NCBI GenBank assembly: GCA_946408825.1
Contig: CAMJTU010000003.1
Span: forward strand, 62,001-126,000
Length of the DNA: 64,000 nucleotides
DNA from: an uncultured Planctomycetaceae bacterium
GTDB taxonomy: Bacteria; Planctomycetota; Planctomycetia; Pirellulales; Thermoguttaceae
Direction: 5' to 3'
Part shown: piece by piece, positions 9,530 through 17,523 of the stretch
Numbering within the stretch: position 1 is the stretch's first letter
How the letters are laid out: every line of letters starts with the position of its first letter
Made by a program: the position numbers and the translations under genes
The notes under the pieces: generated by a model
What the model was told of the DNA's origin: nothing
Seen by the model: the letters and a program-made list of their open reading frames with translations, nothing else
Database searches by the model: none

Positions 9530-10831
9530 TTACACGCCTAAGAACCCGCCGACGCAATCTCCGCCGTCGTCTGCGAGCGCGGTTATCGCCCAAACGAGCG
9601 CGTCGAGGCGATCGACGCTCTGATTCGGAGTCGAAGGGCCGGCGTAAGACGTCATCTCTTCTTCCAAATCAGGAAAGACTCCGACATGGCGCACGCGTCC
9701 ATGTTCGTAGAGAATCGCAATCGGCTCGGCGCGTAAGATTTTGCCGCGAGTCGCGCGCACGGTCCGCACCGGCAGATTCGGATCGATCTGACGCAGCGCG
9801 GCGGCGACAAGATCGCCCCCCTGATTCGTCTCGACGACGACGGCGTCCCCTTGCCAGAATCGAAACGTTTCGACGACTTCGCGCGCCCAGCGATCAGGCG
9901 GCGCGTTAAGGGATCGGTCGTCGAGCACGAAAAACGACGGCCTTCCGTCTGGCGCGAGAAGTCTCCCGGCGACGACGATTCCCGTATTGTCGCTTCGTTC
10001 GCCGTTCGTCACCGCGGGATCGACGCCGACGACGACGCGTTCCAAGTCGCGCGGCGCGGCGACGGCGCGACTCGCGTCGATCGTCTCCTGTTTCCAGAGC
10101 GCGTTTTCTGAATCGTTCGCAAACTCGCCGTAAAGGAACCGTTTTTTCATGCGCTCGGAACCCGAAGCAAGCGTCGAGGAAATATAGTTTTCGGGCAAAT
10201 TCTCAACGTTGTCCGCAGGGTTGATTTGGATCGCGCCGTAGGTCTCGAAATCGCTAAGTCGAACGCGCGTCGTCGGATTGATTCCCTCGATGAAAAGTCT
10301 GTAGGTCCAGTGCGAACGCCCCGGAGGATTGCAGTCGAAGAACGCGCGATTCCGAAGCGGCGCGCCGTCGCGATCGAATCGCCGCTGCGCGAGTCGCGTC
10401 GTCGCAATCTCGACGGAGGAATACGCGATTTCGGAACATTCGTTGAAGTAGATTCCGGCGTACTCGCGGCCCAAAATGCGTTCGACGCGCCGATCGTCGT
10501 CGAGACCGACAAACCAAAACTCGGCGTTTGCGTCGGGGACGACGATTCGCGCGTCCGAAAGATTCCGACGATACTCCACGCCCGGAAAGGACAGTTCGAA
10601 CATCTTCGGAAAGGTGTCGTCGAAAACGGAATTCTTCACGGCGTTAAAGTACCGGCGAAAAACGGCGTAGCGTCCGCCGTAACGCATCCCGATCGCGGCG
10701 AGCGCGTGGCAGAACTCAAACGTCTTTCCGGACCGCGATCCGCCGTAAGCGAGAATTCTCGTTTTTTCACGAATCAGCTTACGAAGCGCGAGTTGCGCGG
10801 ACGTCGGACGATATCGAATCGGCTTTTCCAC
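9530..10831 (-). CDS. Phage terminase large subunit
   Basis: 433 aa motor of DNA packaging. The GTG start at 10831 follows GGAGG. N-terminal ATPase domain: Walker A-type YGGSRSGKTFEF near residues 28-38 and a Walker B-type segment IYFNECSEI. The C-terminal RNase H-like nuclease of the terminase_6 type has its acidic residues in VVGVDPAVTNG, VVVETNQGG and DRLDALVWAI. Length and domain order are normal for an intact TerL. No small terminase, portal or capsid gene adjoins it; the only operon partner is the sigma-like gene downstream. The nearest other phage genes are the tail operon at 20.5-26.0 kb, also on the minus strand. Confidence 0.9.
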   Translation of the reverse strand: MEKPIRYRPTSAQLALRKLIREKTRILAYGGSRSGKTFEFCHALAAIGMRYGGRYAVFRRYFNAVKNSVFDDTFPKMFELSFPGVEYRRNLSDARIVVPDANAEFWFVGLDDDRRVERILGREYAGIYFNECSEIAYSSVEIATTRLAQRRFDRDGAPLRNRAFFDCNPPGRSHWTYRLFIEGINPTTRVRLSDFETYGAIQINPADNVENLPENYISSTLASGSERMKKRFLYGEFANDSENALWKQETIDASRAVAAPRDLERVVVGVDPAVTNGERSDNTGIVVAGRLLAPDGRPSFFVLDDRSLNAPPDRWAREVVETFRFWQGDAVVVETNQGGDLVAAALRQIDPNLPVRTVRATRGKILRAEPIAILYEHGRVRHVGVFPDLEEEMTSYAGPSTPNQSVDRLDALVWAITALADDGGDCVGGFLGV

Positions 10832-11257
10832 GCGTCAACGCCTCCCTGCGACGCGCGACGTCGCGTCTGTTTCAAATATTTAGAACGAGAAACCTCGGTT
10901 CGTCGCGTTTACTTACGTCGTAAATACGACAACGCCATACTCTCGCGTTAAGATTCCTCGCGAGAAGCGCCTATAAACGACAACTTGACGCGCAATTTTT
11001 CCGTAAACGCTCGTCTTGCTCGTTCCCTCGCCTAGATAATAACAGACATTTCTAAAAAGAGAACAGAAAATTCTAAATATTTAGATAAATTCAAGAAAAT
11101 TTATTTTTGCACGTTATCGTTGTTCGTTTAAAAAAGTCGATCGTCACGAGGAGTATCTTCGGGGCGTCGTCTAACCGACGGAGAGCGACGCTTTATAGGA
11201 AAAAAAGACGTTCGCCCCTTTTCAAATCCTTGCCAGGCGCTATACTCGTTTGCGTAG
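10832..11257. other. AT-rich gap upstream of the terminase operon with repeated AT palindrome
   Basis: No gene is supported here. The stretch holds a perfect 14-base palindrome, TCTAAATATTTAGA at 11072-11085, and a near copy sharing AAATATTTAGA at about 10874-10884, some 45 bases upstream of the terminase start. A 7-bp hairpin lies at 10941-10965. The proximal half probably carries the promoter of the terminase-sigma operon (minus strand); the distal end holds the tRNA promoter, with TATACT at 11241-11246. Confidence 0.5.
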
Positions 11258-11343
11258 GCCGAAGTGGCGGAATTGGCAGACGCGCTAGGTTCAGGTCCTA
11301 GTCCTCGTAACTGGGGGTGAAGGTTCGAGTCCTTTCTTCGGCA
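11258..11343 (+). tRNA. tRNA-Leu (anticodon CAG)
   Basis: 86-nt class II tRNA. The acceptor stem GCCGAAG pairs with CTTCGGC (11336-11342), discriminator A at 11343. The anticodon stem CTAGG/CCTAG encloses the loop TTCAGGT, giving anticodon CAG, which reads CUG. There is a long variable arm and a GGTTCGAGTCC T arm. CCA is not encoded. TATACT upstream at 11241-11246 fits a -10 box. A terminator follows directly. Confidence 0.97.
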
Positions 11344-11348
11344 TATCG

Positions 11349-11385
11349 ACGCGAGAGTCCTAAACGGGGCTTTCGCGTTTTTTTA
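11349..11385 (+). terminator. Rho-independent terminator of the tRNA gene
   Basis: Stem ACGCGAGAG (11349-11357) with CTTTCGCGT (11370-11378), one G-U pair, followed by a run of seven T. Confidence 0.85.
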
Positions 11386-11468
11386 TTTCTTTAATTCTCG
11401 TTTTTCGGCAATTTTACGGGCGCTTCATACTGTATTTCGCATTTTCAGGAAATTGTTTGGGGAAACGC

Positions 11469-11497
11469 TTGCAAAAGGATAGGCGTCGGCGCATAAT
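11469..11497 (+). promoter_or_regulatory. Sigma-70-type promoter for the cytochrome gene
   Basis: TTGCAA (11469-11474), 17-base spacer, CATAAT (11492-11497). It lies about 100 bases before the ATG at 11601 and rules out the earlier in-frame start at 11457. Confidence 0.65.
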
Positions 11498-11600
11498 CAG
11501 AGGTAGGAGCAGTCGGCGACTGTCGACGACTCCTTCCCACGCAACCCTGAGAGTCGGCGTCGTCGCGTCGGCTCTCTCAGCCAATAAACGCAGGAATATT

Positions 11601-13469
11601 ATGTCGACTCGAACCCTTCTCACGACGGTCATATCGACGCTCGTCGCGCTCGTCGCGAGCGTCGTCGGCGCCGCCGACTATAAAGGCCCCATTAAGCTAC
11701 TGCCGACCAAAGACGGCTCGACGCTCTATTCTCTGAATATGGACGCGAAGGAAATCGCGGTCGTCAACGTCGAGGACGGAACCGTCGTGAGGACGATTGC
11801 GCTCCCGGGGACGCCCAACGACATGTGTCTTTCTCACGATGAAAAGACGATGTACGTCGGCTACGGCGACTATCAGGGGAAAATCTGCGCGGTCGATATC
11901 GAGTCGGGCGCGGTTACGGAAGAAGGGGTCGTCGGGCACACGCCCTGCGGTCTCTGCCTGACGTCGGACGGTTCGACGCTCTATATCTGCCTGCGTCACG
12001 AATGGGTTATCGAGAAGGTTTCGCTCCCCGATTTCAAGGTCGAAGCGCGCTATCCGGCGCTCCACGAGCCTTGCGACGCGGTCCTCACGCCGGACGACAA
12101 GTCCTACTTCGTCGCCAACTTCCTGCCCCTCGACCGTTCCGACGGCGCGAATGTCGCGGCGGAAATCACCTGCCTCGACACGGTTACGGGCGAAACGAAG
12201 CAAATTCGGCTCCCGAACGGGAGTTCGAGTATGCACCACGTCGCGCTCTCGCCCGACGGCAAATACGTCTACACGACGGCGATCCTCGCGCGCTATCAGC
12301 TTCCGACGACGCAGGTTGAACGCGGCTGGATGAACACGAACGGCTTCAGCATCATCGACGCGGAAAAGCGCGAGTTCGTCAACACCGTGCTCCTCGACGA
12401 CGTCGATTCCGGCGCGGCGAACCCGTGGCCGATCGACGTCACGCCCGACGGCAAGCAGATTTGCGTCGGACTCGCGGGCACGCACGAACTCTGCATTGTG
12501 GACGCGGAAAAGACGCTTGAAAAACTCGCAGGACTCCCGAAAGACGCGGAAGACGCGAAGGAAAAAGGGCTGTCGAACGTCACGACGGCGGATCAGGTTC
12601 CGCAGTTGCTCGCGTTCCTCGTCGGGCTCAAGACGCGCGTCAAGCTCTCGTCGCGAACGCTTAACGGCAAGGCGCCGCGCTCTCTTGCGATTATCGGCAA
12701 GAAAGTCTACGTCGGCATGTACTTTACGGACAACATCCTCGTCGTCGACCTGAGTGCGCGCCGTCCTAAGGCGAAGGAATTCTGCCAGCTCGGACCGGCG
12801 CCGGAGATGGACGCGGCGCGACGCGGCGAACTCGCGTGGAACGACGCCCAGCTCTGTTTCCAGACGTGGCAAAGCTGCCAGAGCTGCCATCCGGACGCCC
12901 GGTCTGACGCGCTCAACTGGGACCTCCTCAACGACGGCATGGGCAACCCGAAGAACGCCAAGAGCATGGTCAACGCGATCGCATGCCCGCCCGCGATGTG
13001 GCACGGCGTCCGCGTCAACGCGGAATACGCGATCCGCACCGGCTTTAAGTTCATCTGCTTCGCCAACGTGCCGGAAGAAACCTGCGTCGACGTCGAAGAA
13101 TACATCAAGTCGCTCAAAGAAGTCCCGAGTCCGAAGCTCGTCGACGGCAAGCTCAGCGAGAAGGCGCTGCGCGGCAAGGCGGTCTTTGAAAATGAGAAGT
13201 ACGCCTGCGCCGAATGTCATTCCGGCGAATACTTTACCGACATGCAGATGCACGACGTCGGCTCGCGCGCGGACTACGACCACCGCGACGATTTTGACAC
13301 GCCGTCGCTCCTCGGAATATGGCGTACCCCGCCGTACATGCACGACGGACGCTACGTCGATCTTCACGACGTCTTCATGGACGGCCGTCACGGCGACGTT
13401 CTCGGCGACGTCGACGAAATGACGGAAGAAGAATGCGACGATCTCGTCGAGTATCTCCTTTCGCTCTGA
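11601..13469 (+). CDS. Exported YVTN beta-propeller / dihaem cytochrome c
   Basis: 622 aa. Residues 1-24 form a signal peptide ending near VVGAAD. Residues ~25-400 are a YVTN-type beta-propeller with repeats such as DGSTLYSLNMDAKEIAVVN, LSHDEKTMYVGY, LTSDGSTLYIC and LSPDGKYVYTT. A C-terminal cytochrome c peroxidase/MauG-like part carries two haem motifs, CQSCH (~residue 426) and CAECH (~536), and ends with TPSLLGIWRTPPYMHDGR, a typical segment of that family. The protein should act outside the cytoplasmic membrane in electron transfer or peroxide/substrate oxidation; the substrate is not evident. It is a single gene with its own promoter and terminator. The start at 11601 follows AGGAAT and gives the signal peptide. 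Confidence 0.88.
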   Translation: MSTRTLLTTVISTLVALVASVVGAADYKGPIKLLPTKDGSTLYSLNMDAKEIAVVNVEDGTVVRTIALPGTPNDMCLSHDEKTMYVGYGDYQGKICAVDIESGAVTEEGVVGHTPCGLCLTSDGSTLYICLRHEWVIEKVSLPDFKVEARYPALHEPCDAVLTPDDKSYFVANFLPLDRSDGANVAAEITCLDTVTGETKQIRLPNGSSSMHHVALSPDGKYVYTTAILARYQLPTTQVERGWMNTNGFSIIDAEKREFVNTVLLDDVDSGAANPWPIDVTPDGKQICVGLAGTHELCIVDAEKTLEKLAGLPKDAEDAKEKGLSNVTTADQVPQLLAFLVGLKTRVKLSSRTLNGKAPRSLAIIGKKVYVGMYFTDNILVVDLSARRPKAKEFCQLGPAPEMDAARRGELAWNDAQLCFQTWQSCQSCHPDARSDALNWDLLNDGMGNPKNAKSMVNAIACPPAMWHGVRVNAEYAIRTGFKFICFANVPEETCVDVEEYIKSLKEVPSPKLVDGKLSEKALRGKAVFENEKYACAECHSGEYFTDMQMHDVGSRADYDHRDDFDTPSLLGIWRTPPYMHDGRYVDLHDVFMDGRHGDVLGDVDEMTEEECDDLVEYLLSL

Positions 13470-13504
13470 TCCGACGCTTTTAATCAGTCAAGGACAAAAC
13501 GACA

Positions 13505-13557
13505 AATCCCCGAACGCGTTTTCTTTCGCCGGTTTGCGAAAGGCGCGTTCGGGGATT
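13505..13557. terminator. Bidirectional terminator after the cytochrome gene
   Basis: Perfect 14-bp outer stem (13505-13518 with 13544-13557), extended by an inner CTTTCGC/GCGAAAG stem. It separates convergent genes. Confidence 0.75.
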
Positions 13558-13619
13558 TTATGTTGAGTTTTCCGTCGCGACGGCGTTTCGAACGATTTTC
13601 TACGCCCTTGCGCGCTCTT

Positions 13620-14507
13620 TCACACGCGGACGAAGGGCTTGTCGCCGATGATCGCGGCGTATCGAGGAAACTGCGTCTTATACAGACTCTTTTCGGGAAC
13701 GCCGTCGACGTGCAGAATCGAATAGATTTTCTCGGCGCGGGCGCACCAGAAAAGGCTGACGAAGGTCTTCAGATAGACGATCTCGTCGACGCCGTAATTC
13801 ATGATATGCCCGATCCCTTCGGGATTGCAGACGAGAAAACCTCGTTCCGCGGCGGCGTTCAGGAAACGCACGCTGTCGGAATAAACGACGATCGGCGCGT
13901 CGCTTTCCTTCGCGAAATCTTCGGCGCATTCTTCGACCTTCGCGAGCGTCGCTTCGATAATCCGCGCCTGCGTCTCCGGGGGGAACGGTTCGTTATAGAG
14001 CGGAACGTCCTCGAAAACGCCAAGGGAGTTGACGAATCGCGCGTTGACGACCGCGTAACGCTCCGGCGTTTCATTCCGCGCGAGCGCGTCGAGAACGCGA
14101 TCGGTCGGCGTGAACATCTCCCAGAAAAGTTCGCGCCAAACGCGCTCCCAGTCGGGAACGTTCGACGATTCAATAACGTTTCTACCGATAAAATCTTTGC
14201 ATAGATACGCTTTTCCCGGTTCGAATTCGGGCAAAGCGTCATAGGGCGGCAAGTAACAGAACGGCTCGAACGTCCGAGGGAGTTCGGAGAACTCGGCGGA
14301 CCAATCGATCTTATTCGGCTTGAGATAGTCTCTGAAGTCGAATCCCGCCCGATGGACAAATTTAAAGTCCACGCCGCTGCGGCGCGAAAGGTAACACAGT
14401 CCGACGGCAGTCTTGAGTCTGTCGGTTATCCCCTGATTTCGATTAGAATCGTCGATCACAAGGTAGACGCAACCCTTTGACGGCGCCGCGTTAGAACGTT
14501 TTTGCAT
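13620..14507 (-). CDS. Putative glycosyltransferase, fucosyltransferase-like (tentative)
   Basis: 295 aa from the ATG at 14507; the frame runs further upstream but would overlap the preceding gene, and that part reads like noncoding translation. The N-terminal stretch YLVIDDSNRNQGITDRLKTA resembles the nucleotide-sugar-binding start of fucosyltransferase-like enzymes (the NQG.TDRL element), and IVVYSDSVRFLNAA in the second half fits the donor-binding half of GT-B-like folds. No signal peptide or membrane segment. The upstream neighbour at 14588-15160 is on the same strand 80 bases away and may be co-transcribed. The assignment rests on a short motif only. Confidence 0.45.
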   Translation of the reverse strand: MQKRSNAAPSKGCVYLVIDDSNRNQGITDRLKTAVGLCYLSRRSGVDFKFVHRAGFDFRDYLKPNKIDWSAEFSELPRTFEPFCYLPPYDALPEFEPGKAYLCKDFIGRNVIESSNVPDWERVWRELFWEMFTPTDRVLDALARNETPERYAVVNARFVNSLGVFEDVPLYNEPFPPETQARIIEATLAKVEECAEDFAKESDAPIVVYSDSVRFLNAAAERGFLVCNPEGIGHIMNYGVDEIVYLKTFVSLFWCARAEKIYSILHVDGVPEKSLYKTQFPRYAAIIGDKPFVRV

Positions 14508-14587
14508 GGAGACGGTTTCTACGCAAAGGACGCGCGGTTTCACTCGCAACCTGCGACAGTCGCGCGTCGCGACGAAAGGATACGATT

Positions 14588-15160
14588 TCAATATTCGGTC
14601 GTTTCGAGAACGAGCGGGTTCGGCCCCCGGGCATGATGCGGAAAGCGTTTCGCATACTCGACGCCGCATTCCCAAACGCGATCCCAGACGTCGAGAGAGA
14701 ATCCGTTGATCTTGCGCCGGATCATTTGCTCGTCGTCGGAAAGGAAATTGGCGATTCGCGGCAGAAAGGAACCCCAGAGTCTGCTGTTGCGCGGGCCGGG
14801 AACGACGTCCTCGAGCCTCATTTGGTCGTAGGAGTTCACGCTCAGCAGCTTCATTTTCTGCTTGAGTCCGAACCGATCGACGAATTCGTCGGGATAACGG
14901 ATCAAGACGGCACAGTCGAGGTCGCAGGAGTATGCGGCGACGAGGAGCGGCCGCGTCGAACAGACGATCGCGGGATTCGCGTCGTGCGTTTTCATGATCT
15001 CGCAGAAATACTTCCAGAGCGGCTTGCTGTTGGCGAGGTTAAACGCGAACCGCTCCCAGACGTGTTTGAACTTCATCGAGCCCAACTCCGGACAGAGAGG
15101 CTTGACCATCGACTTTTTCGGTCGAATATTCGCGGGATTGTCGGAGTAAGAACCGCTCAT
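14588..15160 (-). CDS. Conserved-looking protein of unknown function
   Basis: 190 aa. The ATG at 15160 (MSGSYSD...) is preceded by AGGAG at eight bases and is preferred over the in-frame ATG at 15250, whose extra residues look unstructured. I do not recognise a family. The protein is mixed alpha/beta in appearance, with no signal peptide or membrane span, and contains WERFAFNLANSKPLW, AIVCSTRPLLVAAY and DVWDRVWECGVEYAKRFP. The WDRVWE element recalls WERVWRELFWEMF in the downstream gene, so the two may act in the same pathway (surface glycan or related), which is speculative. Confidence 0.6.
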   Translation of the reverse strand: MSGSYSDNPANIRPKKSMVKPLCPELGSMKFKHVWERFAFNLANSKPLWKYFCEIMKTHDANPAIVCSTRPLLVAAYSCDLDCAVLIRYPDEFVDRFGLKQKMKLLSVNSYDQMRLEDVVPGPRNSRLWGSFLPRIANFLSDDEQMIRRKINGFSLDVWDRVWECGVEYAKRFPHHARGPNPLVLETTEY

Positions 15161-15341
15161 GGGGAGGTCTCCTGAATTACCGTTAAATGGAATCGCAACG
15201 TTATTAAACGAGTCGGCGGCGTCGACGACGCCCTTTCTCAGCGTCGTCAATTAAAAAACCGACGTCTACGAAAACGCGTCGCCGTTCGCCAAAACGACGA
15301 CGCGATCCATAATTGTCTTATCCGCTTATTGAGCGAAACTT

Positions 15342-16355
15342 TTAGTACATCGCGTCTCCTGCGAGTTTAATGGAGTTGAAGAGGTGCTGTTCGGGGTCCG
15401 CGTGTTCGAAATGCCAGTTGGTTTGAAGGTATCCCAAAAGTCTTTCGGACGAGAGATTCTCGCGACAGAATTGGACGAGGTTTCCGAAGTTTTCGTCGCA
15501 GGACCAGTTGGAGCCGGTGGGAATCTGGTCGTAACCGGCTTTGTCGAGGTCAAGAAACGCCTGAACGTAGTTCGCGCGGTCTTTGTCCAGCGTTTTGAGG
15601 TCAAACTCGGCGTCGTAGTACCAGTTGCTCATGACGATCGATTTCGGCGCCCAGTCGAGGAAATCTCTGTGTCGCCAGCAGTAGTCCGCCCAAATCCAAG
15701 GACGAACTTGGTTCTTTTCACACTCGTTGATGAAGAAGAGGAAATCGTGCTTCCACAGTTCGCCCTGCCTGATGACGATATGCTCGTACGTACTCTGATG
15801 ACCAAACGTCTCTTCGTCATAGCCAAGATGGAAGAAACGCGGACGGTCGAAGATTTCCGTCACTTCTTTGATCAGGTCGGCGCAGACCTCGTAATATTTC
15901 GGGGTCGAAACCATTCTGGAATACTCGCCCAGCCACAAGTCGTGACAGGCGGAGAAGTTCAGCTTCGGAATCGGTTCCAGACCGAGTTTCCGGAGCCGCG
16001 CCAAATCGTTTCTGAACTTTTCAATCGACCACGCGCCTTTCGTCGCAAGCTCGGGGTGCGACTCATATTGAATCCCTTCGCCGATATCGATCACGACCAT
16101 GTTCAAGCCGGTCTGCGCGGCTTTCTCGGTAACCGCCTTCCAGAGGGCGTCGTCCCACGTCATATGATCGATCGGCGGCGTGTAAGCGCTCGGCGAATCG
16201 CCCCACATCTTCTGCCCGAGGTGAAAGAGAATTCCCCAGATCATAGGGCTCTGCGAAGCGGTCTCGGCGGCGTGAAGGGCCGTCTCGAGGGAGACCGTCA
16301 CGGGAAGCGCCGCGGCGGCGAGACTTTGTTTAAGAAAAGTGCGACGAGTGGTCAT
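15342..16355 (-). CDS. Tat-exported glycoside hydrolase-like protein (TIM barrel)
   Basis: 337 aa from the ATG at 16355, with AAGGAG upstream. The N terminus TTRRTFLKQSLAAAALP is a twin-arginine signal, so the protein is exported folded. The body has repeated beta-alpha units typical of a TIM barrel: NMVVIDIGEGIQY, LGLEPIPKLNFSACHD, RFFHLGYDEETFG, RPWIWADYCW, SIVMSNWYYD and LLGYLQTNW. The LGYDEET element, with adjacent Asp-Glu at the end of a strand, resembles the catalytic Asp-Glu of GH20-type hexosaminidases, and a following His/Trp-rich barrel fits a sugar-binding cleft. Family membership beyond glycosidase-like is uncertain. The region upstream of it is one copy of a ~185-bp repeat. Confidence 0.7.
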   Translation of the reverse strand: MTTRRTFLKQSLAAAALPVTVSLETALHAAETASQSPMIWGILFHLGQKMWGDSPSAYTPPIDHMTWDDALWKAVTEKAAQTGLNMVVIDIGEGIQYESHPELATKGAWSIEKFRNDLARLRKLGLEPIPKLNFSACHDLWLGEYSRMVSTPKYYEVCADLIKEVTEIFDRPRFFHLGYDEETFGHQSTYEHIVIRQGELWKHDFLFFINECEKNQVRPWIWADYCWRHRDFLDWAPKSIVMSNWYYDAEFDLKTLDKDRANYVQAFLDLDKAGYDQIPTGSNWSCDENFGNLVQFCRENLSSERLLGYLQTNWHFEHADPEQHLFNSIKLAGDAMY

Positions 16356-16420
16356 CTGAGCTGCTCCTTTTAACAAAATTGACGGCGTTTGGGTTTAGTC
16401 TCGCCAAAAATCGTCGACGG

Positions 16421-16605
16421 GCGCCGCGCCGCCCAGAAAAACGGATTCGCGCAAGCGTTTCGTCGATCGATTCTTCGACAATGTCGTTCCGTCGGGAAAG
16501 GACCTCGCGACGCGTTAAGTTTACCACGCCGCAATCCGGCGCGCCATAGCGACGAGAAAAAAAACGTAGCCGTCGCAAGTCTAGAAAGCGAAAGGACGCC
16601 GCGCG
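16421..16605. repeat. Copy 1 of a ~185-bp intergenic direct repeat
   Basis: This stretch matches 19284-19470 at most positions by eye, including the shared core AAGTTTACCACGCCGCAA followed by CCGGCGCGCCATAGCG and, farther left, GCGTTTCGTCGATCGA. Both copies lie just past the stop of an FGE-domain gene on the minus strand and just before the next gene, so FGE gene and repeat were probably duplicated together. Confidence 0.85.
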
Positions 16606-16622
16606 GCGACCGCGCTTGACTG

Positions 16623-17465
16623 TCAGTCGCAGATTAACAGGAAACGGAACCCGTTCGCTTCGCCTCGAAAATAGCACGGCTCCCCGCCTCCGTATGCGGA
16701 ACGGCAATTCAAATAAAGACAGTCCCAAGCCCCGCCGCGCATCGCGCGGTCGAACCCGGAACCTACAATGAATGCCGGCGAATCTCCTTCGCGAACCATA
16801 CGGTCGTACGGTCTTTCCGTCCCAACGGGGTCTACGGACGTCTCCGAAAAATCATCGTCATCCCAATCGAGACACCATTCCCAAACGTTGCCGTGCATAT
16901 CGTAGAGTCCCCAAGGGTTGGGCGGGTAACTCTTTACGGGGGTCGTCCTTCCTATTTCTAAATCGTAGTTCATCTTGTCGAGATCATCGACGTCCCCGTA
17001 CCAGTAGGCCGTTTTTGTCCCAGCCCGACACGCGTATTCCCACTGCGCCTCCGTCGGCAACGTCGCTTTCAATCCAGCGGGAAGACGTTTCGTCAATGTC
17101 TCGCAGAACGCGTTCGCGTCGTTCCAAGAAACATACTCTACGGGAAGATCGTCCCCTATCATTTTACACGGATTCGTTCCCATAACTTCTTTATAGAGAG
17201 CCTGGGTCGTCGGAGTCTCCAACGCCCAGAAGCCGCGCGTCAGCTTCACATGATGAAGCGTCTCGAAGTCGAAGCGCCCTTTCTCCGTTTCCGGCGACCC
17301 CATATCGAACTCGCCCGGCGGAATCCAGCAAAACCCGTATTCCGCGTCGCCGATCTTTAGCGTCTGACGAAACCCCGCCGGACGCGCGGAATCTTCCCGC
17401 CATAAGGAAGCGTCGTTTTCGTTTTGATTCTCATTCGAGCCGTTGAAAGCAGATTCGTCCGTCAT
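16623..17465 (-). CDS. SUMF1/FGE-type (formylglycine-generating enzyme-like) domain protein, copy 1
   Basis: 280 aa with one FGE-sulfatase domain. After a short Asn/Glu-rich start comes the leader shared by all four copies (RPAGFRQTLKIGDAEYGFCW), then IPPGEFDMGSPE, LPTEAQWEYACRAGT, NPWGLYDMHGNVWEW, RGGAWDC and the final GFRFLLI. These are the landmarks of the fold. True FGEs oxidise a sulfatase Cys and need a specific Cys pair; here Cys residues occur at GGAWDC and NCRSAY, but the second aligns with the ordinary CRSA of nonenzymatic relatives, so catalysis is doubtful. No signal peptide is visible. It is the most downstream member of a three-gene array. No sulfatase lies in the window. Confidence 0.88.
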   Translation of the reverse strand: MTDESAFNGSNENQNENDASLWREDSARPAGFRQTLKIGDAEYGFCWIPPGEFDMGSPETEKGRFDFETLHHVKLTRGFWALETPTTQALYKEVMGTNPCKMIGDDLPVEYVSWNDANAFCETLTKRLPAGLKATLPTEAQWEYACRAGTKTAYWYGDVDDLDKMNYDLEIGRTTPVKSYPPNPWGLYDMHGNVWEWCLDWDDDDFSETSVDPVGTERPYDRMVREGDSPAFIVGSGFDRAMRGGAWDCLYLNCRSAYGGGEPCYFRGEANGFRFLLICD

Positions 17466-17523
17466 CGCTTTGATTCCCCTATAAAACGCGTCAAAGATCG
17501 CCGCGCGGCGCGCATTTAAAACG

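Noticed and set aside
11258..11343. tRNA-Leu as phage attachment site
   Set aside because: I found no second copy of the tRNA 3' end near either phage unit and no integrase gene in the window.
16623..17465. Catalytic Cys pair of a true formylglycine-generating enzyme in copy 1
   Set aside because: The Cys spacing (C-x4-C) resembles the active pair, but the second Cys aligns with the common CRSA of nonenzymatic relatives and the first is not kept in the other copies.
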